Source of the DNA: Rhizobium sp. CF122
GTDB taxonomy: Bacteria; Pseudomonadota; Alphaproteobacteria; Rhizobiales; Rhizobiaceae
DNA: 53,834 nt
Reading direction: 5' to 3'
Assembly (NCBI RefSeq): GCF_000282035.1
Contig: NZ_AKKA01000086.1
Span: 1-53,834 of the forward strand
Shown here in pieces: positions 40,940-48,575 of the stretch. A program made the position numbers and the translations under genes. Under the pieces are notes generated by a model. The model searched no databases. It was given only the letters and a program-made list of their open reading frames with translations, and was not told the DNA's origin. The first letter of the stretch is position 1. Each line of letters begins with the position of its first letter.

Positions 40940-42370
40940 TCAGATTGTCAGGTATCCAGTGGCCAAAGCAATGATCGCGACAATGCAACCTATGACGGCT
41001 GCGGCGAAGATTACCCAGTCTACGGCCGTGTTGAAGATCTGCTTGCCCTGCTCCCGCCGCGCCCAGAAGTAGAGAACTGTCCCGGGCGCATAGAGAAGAG
41101 CCGATAGCAGTACGAACTTCATGCCGCCTGCAACGATCATGAAGATCGTGTAGATGGCGGCAATGCTCGCGATGATAAGATCCCGGTTGCGTTCCGCCGG
41201 CCTGACGTCATAGGTCAGTCGCCGCTTCGCCAACAGAAAGCCGAATGCGGCTACAAAAAGATACGGGATTAGCGACATGGCGCTGGTCAGGTTCAGCATG
41301 AGCGCGAAGGCATCCCGGGACCAGTAGGTGCTGATGACGAAAAGCTGGACGATGCCATTGGTCAGCCAAAGGGCCGCCGCTGGAACCTTGTTTTGGTTTT
41401 CCGTGCCAAACAGACGGGGCATGTCGTTCGTGCGTGCGGCGATGTACAGCACTTCGGCGCACACCAGCGACCAGGCAAGATAGGCACCCAGCACCGAAAC
41501 GATGACGCCGACGCTGATAAAAACCGCACCCCAGGGGCCGACCACGGCGGAAAGCACGCCCGCCATCGAGGGTTGGCCCATAGCGGCGATCTCGGGGCGC
41601 TGGAGCACAGCATAGGGCAGCAGCGTAACGAGGACCATCAGCGCAGACACGCCGATGAAACCCATGATCGTGGCCGTGCCGACGTCGGCGCGCGTCTGCG
41701 CGTAACGGGAGTAGTTGCTGGCGCCCTCGATACCGATGAAGACGAACACGGTTGCCAGCATCGTCGCCCGAACCTGCTCCAGGAGCGAGGCTTCGGGCAT
41801 GCCTTCGCCACCCCAGAAGTTCAGCCGGAACAGGTCAAGCTTGAAAAAGACGAAGAGGATGATGATGAAGGCGATGATCGGCACAACTTTTGCGACCGTC
41901 ACAACAGTGTTGATGAGGGCCGCCTGCTGAATGCCCTTCAGGATCATGAAGTGGAACAGCCAGATACCAATCGACGCGACGGCGATCGCGACCACCGTGT
42001 TGCCGTCGCCGAAGACCGGGAAGAAGCCGCCGAGTGTTGATTTGATCAGGACCCAGTAGGAGACGTTGCCGATGCAGCTGCCAATCCAGTAGCCGAAGGC
42101 TGAGAGAAAGCCCGGATAGTCGCCGAAGCCTTCCTTGGCATAGGCATAAACGCCAGCATCAAGGTCGGGCTTGCGTTCGGCAAGTGCCTGGAAAACACGC
42201 GCCAGCATGTACATGCCACCACCGGCAATGCACCAGGCGATGATCGCGCCGAAAGGACCCGTTGCCATACCAAAGGTACGTGGCAGAGAGAAAATTCCGG
42301 CTCCTACCATAGAGCCGACCACCATTGCGGTGAGAGAGAATAGTGAGAACTTCTGCTGCGAGTCTGCCAT
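40940..42370 (-). CDS. arcD: APC-family arginine/ornithine-type antiporter, copy 1
   Basis: A 476-residue amino-acid antiporter. ATG 42370 starts MADSQQKFSLFSLTAMVVGS; a longer reading is rejected. Twelve spans are predicted. The APC signature at the first span is SMVGAGIFSLPRTFGMATGP, and AKEGFGDYPGFLSAFGYWIG is typical of the basic amino-acid/polyamine group. It ends 14 bp before arcA, so exchange of arginine for citrulline or ornithine is likely. The next gene upstream encodes a close paralogue. Confidence 0.85.
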   Translation of the reverse strand: MADSQQKFSLFSLTAMVVGSMVGAGIFSLPRTFGMATGPFGAIIAWCIAGGGMYMLARVFQALAERKPDLDAGVYAYAKEGFGDYPGFLSAFGYWIGSCIGNVSYWVLIKSTLGGFFPVFGDGNTVVAIAVASIGIWLFHFMILKGIQQAALINTVVTVAKVVPIIAFIIILFVFFKLDLFRLNFWGGEGMPEASLLEQVRATMLATVFVFIGIEGASNYSRYAQTRADVGTATIMGFIGVSALMVLVTLLPYAVLQRPEIAAMGQPSMAGVLSAVVGPWGAVFISVGVIVSVLGAYLAWSLVCAEVLYIAARTNDMPRLFGTENQNKVPAAALWLTNGIVQLFVISTYWSRDAFALMLNLTSAMSLIPYLFVAAFGFLLAKRRLTYDVRPAERNRDLIIASIAAIYTIFMIVAGGMKFVLLSALLYAPGTVLYFWARREQGKQIFNTAVDWVIFAAAVIGCIVAIIALATGYLTI

Positions 42371-42480
42371 TTGAGAAAAACCTCTCAGTTCAAGCATTAT
42401 CTCTGTTCAGCTGTCAGTTTGATGTAAGGCTTTTGCATCCTTTGCAGGGCCGCGGTTTTGCCCTTAAGGGTTGTCTCAGG

Positions 42481-43917
42481 CTATATGCTAATTCCCCCGT
42501 TTGCAATTTCGAATATAGCCGCGGCTGCACTTAGAAATAGCAGAGCGAAAGCGGCCTTTTCCCAACGGTTAAAGACTCCCTTGCGTTGCTCCCTTCTCGC
42601 CAAGGCAAAAAGAACCGTACCGGGACAATAGAGAAGAGTGGTGAGAAGCAGATGCTTCGCGCCAGCTGCATAGATCAGACCACTCGTGTAGATCAGTGCC
42701 AGCAACGATTGCATAAATTCTGTTCGACTGGGCCTTCGTGCTATTTCTTTGAAAGGTATCTGACTCCAACTGAGTTTGACGCCATAGGCTGCAACAAAAA
42801 AATACGGGATCAATATCATTGAACTCGTCATCGCTACCGCCAATGTGAAGGCGTATTGCGTGAAAAGCGTAACGATAAGAAATAGCTGAACCAGAATATT
42901 TGTTAGCCAAAGCGCATTGGCAGGCACCCCCCGACTGTTTTCTCTTGAAAGAAAACGAGGCATCGTCTCGTATTTTGACGCGGAGTATAAAATCTCTGCG
43001 GCGAGCAGAACCCAGGCGAGATATGCGCCAGCGACAGAGATGATCAACCCCAGGCTGACGAACACGGCGCCCCACGGGCCAACTGCCGCTGCAAGGACAC
43101 CTGCCATGGAGGGATTGCGAAGTTGGCCAAGCTCAGCGGGCGATAATATGCCGTACGACAGCAATGTGACGGCTAGCATCAAGCCCAAGACAAGCAGAAA
43201 TCCGCCTACCGTGGCGATCCCGACGTCTGACCTGCTCTTGGCATATCGCGAATAAACGCTTGCACCCTCGATGCCGACGAAGACGAATACTGTGACCAGC
43301 ATGGTGCTGCGCACTTGTTCAGCGATTGCAGTAAAGGTGTGATCACCACTTCCCCAAAATCCGCTGCTGAAGGCCTCCCATTTGAAGGCGAGGAGCACCA
43401 GGACGATGAAAACCATGATTGGAATGAGCTTTGCGGCTGTTACGACAGCGTTTAAAGCTGCAGCTTGGCGAATGCCTTGAAGAATGAGCCAGTGCATTCC
43501 CCAGAGCAGGCATGAAGAGGTCGCTACTGCAATGACCGTATTTCCATCTCCGAAAATTGGAAAGAACAACCCGAGGGTCGATTTTATGAGAACAAAATAC
43601 GATACGTTCCCTAAAAGAGCAGCACTCCAATAACCGAGCGCCGACAAGAAGCCGGCGTAGTTGCCAAATCCCTCCTTGGCGTAAGCATATATACCCGCGT
43701 CAAGATCCGGTCGCCGCTCTGAAAGGGTTTGGAACACGAAAGCGACCATCAGCATCCCGACACCGGCAATTGTCCAAGCAATCATCGCGCCCAGCGGTCC
43801 GGTCGCTCTGCCGAAGGCTTGAGGCAGGGAGAAAATTCCCGCGCCGACCATGGAACCAACCACGATTCCCATCAGTGTCCAGGCGGAAAACTTGGTCTCA
43901 TGAGAAGAACTGGACAT
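42481..43917 (-). CDS. APC-family antiporter, copy 2
   Basis: A 478-residue paralogue of the previous antiporter with the same layout: GSMVGAGIFSLPQAFGRATG, then AKEGFGNYAGFLSALGYWSA and FVGIEGASVYSRYAKSRSDV. The two proteins agree through most spans but differ in loops and C-terminus. Codon use at third positions is more AT-rich here than in copy 1 (for example near 42750-42950), so the duplicate may have been acquired separately. It starts about 110 bp before copy 1 and may be read with it. It may exchange a second pair, for example arginine and ornithine. Confidence 0.85.
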   Translation of the reverse strand: MSSSSHETKFSAWTLMGIVVGSMVGAGIFSLPQAFGRATGPLGAMIAWTIAGVGMLMVAFVFQTLSERRPDLDAGIYAYAKEGFGNYAGFLSALGYWSAALLGNVSYFVLIKSTLGLFFPIFGDGNTVIAVATSSCLLWGMHWLILQGIRQAAALNAVVTAAKLIPIMVFIVLVLLAFKWEAFSSGFWGSGDHTFTAIAEQVRSTMLVTVFVFVGIEGASVYSRYAKSRSDVGIATVGGFLLVLGLMLAVTLLSYGILSPAELGQLRNPSMAGVLAAAVGPWGAVFVSLGLIISVAGAYLAWVLLAAEILYSASKYETMPRFLSRENSRGVPANALWLTNILVQLFLIVTLFTQYAFTLAVAMTSSMILIPYFFVAAYGVKLSWSQIPFKEIARRPSRTEFMQSLLALIYTSGLIYAAGAKHLLLTTLLYCPGTVLFALARREQRKGVFNRWEKAAFALLFLSAAAAIFEIANGGISI

Positions 43918-44372
43918 GCTTGCTCCAATGAGAACACAAGGGGCAAAACGCCTTCAACTGGCGACTAGCCGCGCCGGCGCCGGTTGCGGCAACCAGAGGG
44001 ACCACTGCGCACCTGGTTGCCGTTCGCAAAGCCATTTTATCCATCAGTCGCCGAACCAGGCCCTGAGGCTCTATTTCTGCGTGTATGCATATTGCGCGGT
44101 ACCTAAAAAAATCAAATGCGTTGTCAGACAGTTCTTTGACAATCCTTCAGATCAGGTGTCGCCGCACCATGTGTTCCAATCAGTCGCAGCCGGTTGGCCT
44201 TTGCTCTGCTACCGCCCCAACAGGCCTCGGCCGTATTTTTCTGGACGAGGATACCACTCGACGCGGAATGGACAGGGATGCCGAGTTAATGGTACTGAAT
44301 GCCAACAGCCAATAGTGATTTCGTTTTCCGAAACTGACCTGCGAGTAAGCCGCTTTCCGGGGACGAGACGAC
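43918..44372. other. Divergent promoter region
   Basis: No supported gene. It holds the promoters of the antiporter-arcA operon and of the yqhA-like gene. I looked for FNR/FixK boxes (TTGAT-N4-ATCAA) on both strands and found only imperfect half sites, such as the one near 44132. Confidence 0.35.
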
Positions 44373-44900
44373 ATGATCGCCGTGCTATTGAGTTTGCGTT
44401 ACGTGATGGCGCTGGCATCTGTCGGTGTCATCGCGGCGTCTTTCCTGATGTTCTGGGAAGGCCTTCTCACAATCTGGGACGCGTTCGCTTACATCCGAAC
44501 TGATCCAGACCAAGCCGTCGTTACTGCAGTCCTGCAGGGTACGGACAAGCTGTTGTTCGGTATCGTGCTGGTAATTTTCGGCTGCGCGATCACGGTAGGA
44601 TTCGTGATTGACCCGTCTTCGCCCTGGCGAAAGAAATTGCCGGAATGGATGGTGATTGAAGGCATCGCCGAGCTTAAGAATCTTTTCTTTCAGATGATTA
44701 TTCTCTATCTCGTCGTCCACTTCGTGACGTTGGTTGCGGAGACCGCCGATACCATGCCGCAATGGAACGCGCTGGTCTTGCCTGTCGCTATTGTCTTATT
44801 GGCCGCAGCAATGAAAATAATCGCGACCGTTTCCTCGCACCCGCGTCCCGCCGCGGTTAAGACAGATGCGGCGAGCGGCGATGTCACATCACGTTCTTAA
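44373..44900 (+). CDS. yqhA: YqhA/UPF0114-family membrane protein
   Basis: A 175-residue protein with about four spans: RYVMALASVGVIAASFLMFW, then DKLLFGIVLVIFGCAITVGF, FFQMIILYLVVHFVTLVAET and a last span near LVLPVAIVLLAAAMK. The D-K-L-L-F-G and E-W-M-V-I-E-G-I-A-E-L-K patterns are those of UPF0114. Function unknown; members are often linked to stress or anaerobic operons. It starts at ATG 44373 with only a weak ribosome-binding site. Confidence 0.8.
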   Translation: MIAVLLSLRYVMALASVGVIAASFLMFWEGLLTIWDAFAYIRTDPDQAVVTAVLQGTDKLLFGIVLVIFGCAITVGFVIDPSSPWRKKLPEWMVIEGIAELKNLFFQMIILYLVVHFVTLVAETADTMPQWNALVLPVAIVLLAAAMKIIATVSSHPRPAAVKTDAASGDVTSRS

Positions 44901-45088
44901 GGTCGCCTTTCAGTCATTCCTTATCGCGCCGGGATGACGGACTGTTGGCGAAAACGGACTGCGGGTTCGCCGTCACGCCTGCTCGGCTTAAACACATCCG
45001 TATCGAGCACGCGCCATCAGAGCCAATCGCTGTGAGCTTTCATCGGAGGAGCAAGTCCGGCGGGCGGCTCGATCACCCAATCAATCGA

Positions 45089-45265
45089 TCAAGACCGGCC
45101 ACTGTCCTCGACGGCGGTTGGCGCCTCGTCCGGCATCGTTGTGACCTGGAGTTCTTCTGTTGCTCTCAGATCCAGCGTTCCCCAGATCGATGGTTTCTGG
45201 TTGCCAGACTTTGGCTTTCGGGACGGCTTGATTTCGACGGTGAACGGCTTTGTCTGTTTGCGCAT
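45089..45265 (-). CDS. Conserved small basic protein
   Basis: A 58-residue protein. ATG 45265 follows GGAGGATCC, an excellent site. It reads MRKQTKPFTVEIKPSRKPKS, then GNQKPSIWGTLDLRATEELQ and an acidic tail. The P-F-x-V-E-I-K-x-S-R-K and I-W-G-x-L-D-L patterns are ones I associate with small hypothetical proteins next to insertion sequences in rhizobial plasmids. Function unknown. Confidence 0.6.
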   Translation of the reverse strand: MRKQTKPFTVEIKPSRKPKSGNQKPSIWGTLDLRATEELQVTTMPDEAPTAVEDSGRS

Positions 45266-45396
45266 GGATCCTCCGGGCGACGAATCGCGACCCGACGATA
45301 TCTTCTGCATTGGGCTCTTCCGCATATTTGGTGCAAGAGGATTCACGTATGGCGCGAATACGGTCATAGATTCGGAATCGTAGTCTATGCAGTGAT

Positions 45397-45762
45397 TTGC
45401 TCGTGCTTGAATTTTTCAACTCGTTGCTTCCAGAGAATTTCGAGGTCGTGGAGGTCGATCGCCAAGGTGGGACAGTCGTCATTTCGGCACGGTCGATTTC
45501 GACCTCTTCCAATTGCCCCACTTGCGGCCAGTCCAGCGGTCGCGTTCACAGTCACGACATGCGCCAGATCGCCGATCTGCCATGTCAGGATCAAGCTACA
45601 GAGATCCGACTTCGCGCCCGGCGTTTTCGTTGTGTCGATAGACAATGCGTCACGCGTATATTCACCGAACGATTTCCGGGATCGGTTTCGGCAAAAGCCC
45701 GTCGAACCAATCGCCTCAGCACGGCGCAAATAGCGATCGGTTTTACCACAGGCGGCGAGCGC
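45397..45762 (+). pseudogene. ISL3-family transposase, N-terminal fragment
   Basis: The start (TTG 45397) gives LEFFNSLLPENFEVVEVDRQ, then SNCPTCGQSSGRVHSHDMRQ, DLPCQDQATEIRLRARRFRC and the second Cys pair (CVDRQCVTRIFTERF). This is the N-terminal zinc-binding part of an ISL3-family transposase. The match stops after RLSTAQIAIGFTTGGERRG and the DDE catalytic core is missing. No terminal repeat could be paired. Confidence 0.7.
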
Positions 45763-46164
45763 CGTGGGTGGTCTCTTCATCGTAATGAAACCCACCACCT
45801 ATTCACACATACGGGCTATCCGCATGGCTATTTTGGCCGATATTCAAACTCAAATTTTCCACGGTAGCTCATGAATTTACAAGGATTCTCCATCGATTCT
45901 GGCCGATCATCTGGCCGATGTCTTCGCGAGCGCGGCTGATCATCGCAACATGGTCCGCTTAATCACCAAAATTATCAGAAAGAGTATGGACGACGATGTC
46001 CCGTCAGTCTGGCGGTCAATTCCGCGAACTTCTGTCGCGCCACCATGATGTCTGTCCTTTTCGTCGCCTTGAAGGGAATCGAACCACTGGGCATCCTGTT
46101 TAGATGGGCTAACGCCTTGAATATACTGCAAGGCTCGATAAGTTGAATGCCGAGCCGCAAGGCA
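45763..46164. other. Short unresolved stretch between ISL3 and hipA
   Basis: On the plus strand a frame reads SILADHLADVFASAADHRNM, then VRLITKIIRKSMDDDVPSV, and on the minus strand another reads SIFKALAHLNRMPSGSIPFK. Neither has a clear start or known family. Probably IS debris. Confidence 0.3.
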
Positions 46165-47394
46165 CTACTTCGCGAACTCGCGATACAGCTCGACCGTCGG
46201 TGCGTGTGCATCGATCGTGTCGGCGACCTTGGCTGCCATCGGCAGGTTCTTCTTTTCCGCGTCCCATACCGCCCTAAAACGTTCAACCGCCTCGCGCGCG
46301 GTGTCGATCACCAGCTTCTCGGAAAGCTCCGCTTTCGCAGCCAGATGCGCCAGCTCGTCCTTCGACAGCGCCGCCATCTTTTTTGTCCGGGAGAAATTGA
46401 ACGCCGCCGTATCTTCCCCCTCGATGTATGGGATAGTCGACAACAGGTCATACGCTGGCGAGAGCGCAGGGGTGCGGCGATCAGGATAGATGAGCGACCA
46501 GTTCTTCAGGTGCATGTCGCCATTGCCGACCAGTGTGCTGAAGACTAGACGCCGGATGAATTCCGCCACGTCGGCCGTGCTGGTTTCGATCCCCAGCACG
46601 CGGCCGATCATCCGGTAATTGCCCTTATCGTATTTATGGTCGGGAAAAACGCCGAAGACTTGCGCAAAATCCTCGATATGCACCGGTCCCTCCGGCGTGC
46701 GGTCAAAACGCTTGATCGCCAGCGCCTGCCCGCGCAGCTCGCCCACCCCCTGCGGCAGGCCGCTCACGGCATCGAGATCAACCAGCTGGATCTCGGGCAC
46801 GTCCATGCCCATCATGCGGGCGACAGTCATCATCGCGAACTCGTTCTCGGGCACGCCGCTATATTGCTGAGAGGGCAGCTTTACGATCCACGAGCCACCG
46901 GTGCCCTCGGCCGAAATGGTCAAGCCCCCGCCCTTTTTGTTGTTCTTAAAGGCCGAGAATTTCAGCTGCACACCCGCCAACGAAAAGCGTAGCGCGCTCG
47001 GCCGAGCTTCGACGATAGCCCGCTCGTCATCCGGAGGCGCGTCATCCCCTTCGGAGGAATGCACCGTCACAGCCCCAGGCAGATCGCGGCCGAGCATCCA
47101 GAGCAGGAAGAATTCCCGCGACGGCTTCACACCCGCACGACCAGCGAGGTATTTGCGCAGCGGTCCTTCCGGCAGTAGGTTCGAGAAGAAGGGCGGGACC
47201 ACCATGTTGTACGGCCTGAACTTCGTGATGGGCGCCCCGAACGGGTCTTTCAGAGACAGGCTAAGCGTCGGCCGCTTTTCGTCTTCGATATAAGCATCGT
47301 TGAACGCGAAGATAGTGCGCCCATCCTGCAGGTTTGTAAGGGTCGCTATCGGTTGCCCATACAGTCTGACATCGAGGACCGTGACCTTAGGCAT
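46165..47394 (-). CDS. hipA: HipA-family toxin kinase
   Basis: A serine/threonine kinase toxin that phosphorylates a tRNA synthetase or similar target to induce dormancy; HipB neutralises it. The 409-residue product starts at ATG 47394. The N-terminal HipA_N region (VTVLDVRLYGQPIATLTNLQ) is followed by GRAGVKPSREFFLLWMLGRD, the phosphate-loop region GGSWIVKLPSQQYSGVPE, the catalytic TLVGNGDMHLKNWSLIYPDR and the metal Asp in LSPAYDLLSTIPYI. All key residues are present. It overlaps hipB by 8 bp. Confidence 0.92.
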   Translation of the reverse strand: MPKVTVLDVRLYGQPIATLTNLQDGRTIFAFNDAYIEDEKRPTLSLSLKDPFGAPITKFRPYNMVVPPFFSNLLPEGPLRKYLAGRAGVKPSREFFLLWMLGRDLPGAVTVHSSEGDDAPPDDERAIVEARPSALRFSLAGVQLKFSAFKNNKKGGGLTISAEGTGGSWIVKLPSQQYSGVPENEFAMMTVARMMGMDVPEIQLVDLDAVSGLPQGVGELRGQALAIKRFDRTPEGPVHIEDFAQVFGVFPDHKYDKGNYRMIGRVLGIETSTADVAEFIRRLVFSTLVGNGDMHLKNWSLIYPDRRTPALSPAYDLLSTIPYIEGEDTAAFNFSRTKKMAALSKDELAHLAAKAELSEKLVIDTAREAVERFRAVWDAEKKNLPMAAKVADTIDAHAPTVELYREFAK

Positions 47395-47977
47395 TATCGT
47401 CTTCCTCATCCAGCGCATAGGCCGAGCGAGGGAGCGCGTCGTCACGGTCGCGGTGCACCGCGGCGTTGCGGAGGTGTCTTACTGCATGTGCGGTCCTGCT
47501 CAGTTCCTGACGGGACGGAGGATCAGCCAGCCACCGGTCGAGGCGTGCAGTCGCCTCTTTGAATGTGTCCATCTCCTCGGCCGACAGAGGAAGATGCCTT
47601 AAGAGCGCGAGACTATCTTTGAATGTATCTGCCTCGGAAGCACTACCGAACGCGCCCCTGTGCTCCGCAAACCACCGCTCGAGGCGCCCCACCAGCTTGC
47701 GCTGGTTGGATGTCGGAACATCACTCGATGCCGGTGCGCTATCGAGGATGTTGCGTATCGCCGGCATCAGTTTTTTCGGGGCAAGGACGATCTCGAGGTC
47801 GAGCGCGCGCGCCACATCCACTAGGCTGCCAAGTCCGGGCTCCATGGTGCCCCGTTCTATCTGAGAAATATGGCTTTGCGTCAGGCCCGATCGTGCGCTC
47901 AGCTCGCGCTGGCTCATTTTCTGTGCTTCGCGCGCGGCGCGCAGCCGCTGCGTTATATGCTCCGTTTTATACGCCAT
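47387..47977 (-). CDS. hipB: HipB-like antitoxin with long C-terminal region
   Basis: An XRE-family repressor and antitoxin. From ATG 47977 the helix-turn-helix is LRAAREAQKMSQRELSARSG, then LTQSHISQIERGTMEPGLGS and LVDVARALDLEIVLAP. At 196 residues it is about twice the length of E. coli HipB. The extra 120 residues are helical (DTFKDSLALLRHLPLSAEEM, then DTFKEATARLDRWLADPPSR, an imperfect internal repeat). It overlaps hipA by 8 bp and is preceded by a long palindromic operator. Confidence 0.9.
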   Translation of the reverse strand: MAYKTEHITQRLRAAREAQKMSQRELSARSGLTQSHISQIERGTMEPGLGSLVDVARALDLEIVLAPKKLMPAIRNILDSAPASSDVPTSNQRKLVGRLERWFAEHRGAFGSASEADTFKDSLALLRHLPLSAEEMDTFKEATARLDRWLADPPSRQELSRTAHAVRHLRNAAVHRDRDDALPRSAYALDEEDDNA

Positions 47978-47980
47978 ATC

Positions 47981-48019
47981 ATTATCCTGTATCGCGTTAT
48001 GCGAACCATACAGGATAAT
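47981..48019. promoter_or_regulatory. hipBA palindromic operator
   Basis: ATTATCCTGTAT (47981-47992) and ATACAGGATAAT (48008-48019) are perfect 12-bp inverted arms 15 bp apart, 3 bp before the hipB ATG. The TATCC...GGATA core resembles the E. coli HipB operator (TATCC-N8-GGATA), but with longer arms and spacing. Autorepression is expected. Confidence 0.8.
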
Positions 48020-48130
48020 ATATAGCGAATTCCACATGATGATGCAATGTTGATATATAACACAGTATCAATGCGAGAATACTAATGCAATCATATATCA
48101 TGTTCCAGTGTTAGGACCCACGATTCCCCG

Positions 48131-48560
48131 TCAGCTGCTATAGCCATCCTCGAGGCCACGCACGGCCATGTGGATCTTAGTGCTTAAGCCGCCGCGAGAG
48201 CGGCCAAGGGCCTGATCTTCAGCCCCTTTTTGCCCAAGCAGCATGCTGAGGGCGCGGATGACGGTGGAATCGACGATCAGGTATTCGAAGTCCGGGTCGC
48301 CTAACATCGTCGTGAATATGCGCCGCCAGATGCCCTTATGGCTCCAACGGCTGAAACGGCAAAAGACGCTGTTTTCGCCGAACACCTCCGGCAGATCGCG
48401 CCAGGGCGAGCCGGTACGCACAATCCACCGCACCGTTTCCACAAACATGCGGTTGTCGCGGCCGGACGATGCGCGTGTGCGCTCGTCACCAATGATGTGC
48501 GCCGATATCCGCTCCCACTGCTCGTCCCCAAGAATCGGACGGTCCAGAACGCCCAGGACT
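48131..48560 (-). pseudogene. IS5-family (IS427-like) transposase fragment
   Basis: The frame begins VLDRPILGDEQWERISAHII, lacking an ATG, then RDNRMFVETVRWIVRTGSPW, RDLPEVFGENSVFCRFSRWS and EYLIVDSTVIRALSMLLGQK. DST is the first catalytic Asp. It ends at LGRSRGGLSTKIHMAVRG, before the second half of the DDE domain. Start and C-terminal half are missing. The fragment lies within about 20 bp of the end of the AAA ATPase gene, so it marks the edge of a past insertion or deletion. Confidence 0.75.
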
Positions 48561-48575
48561 GCCTCCAAACGACAG

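Noticed and set aside
43918..44372. FNR/FixK box before the arc operon
   Set aside because: Only half sites were found; no TTGAT-N4-ATCAA with two good halves.
44945..45733. Long plus-strand open frame of 262 codons
   Set aside because: Its composition is that of a shadow over the small minus-strand gene and the ISL3 fragment, without a known pattern or good start.
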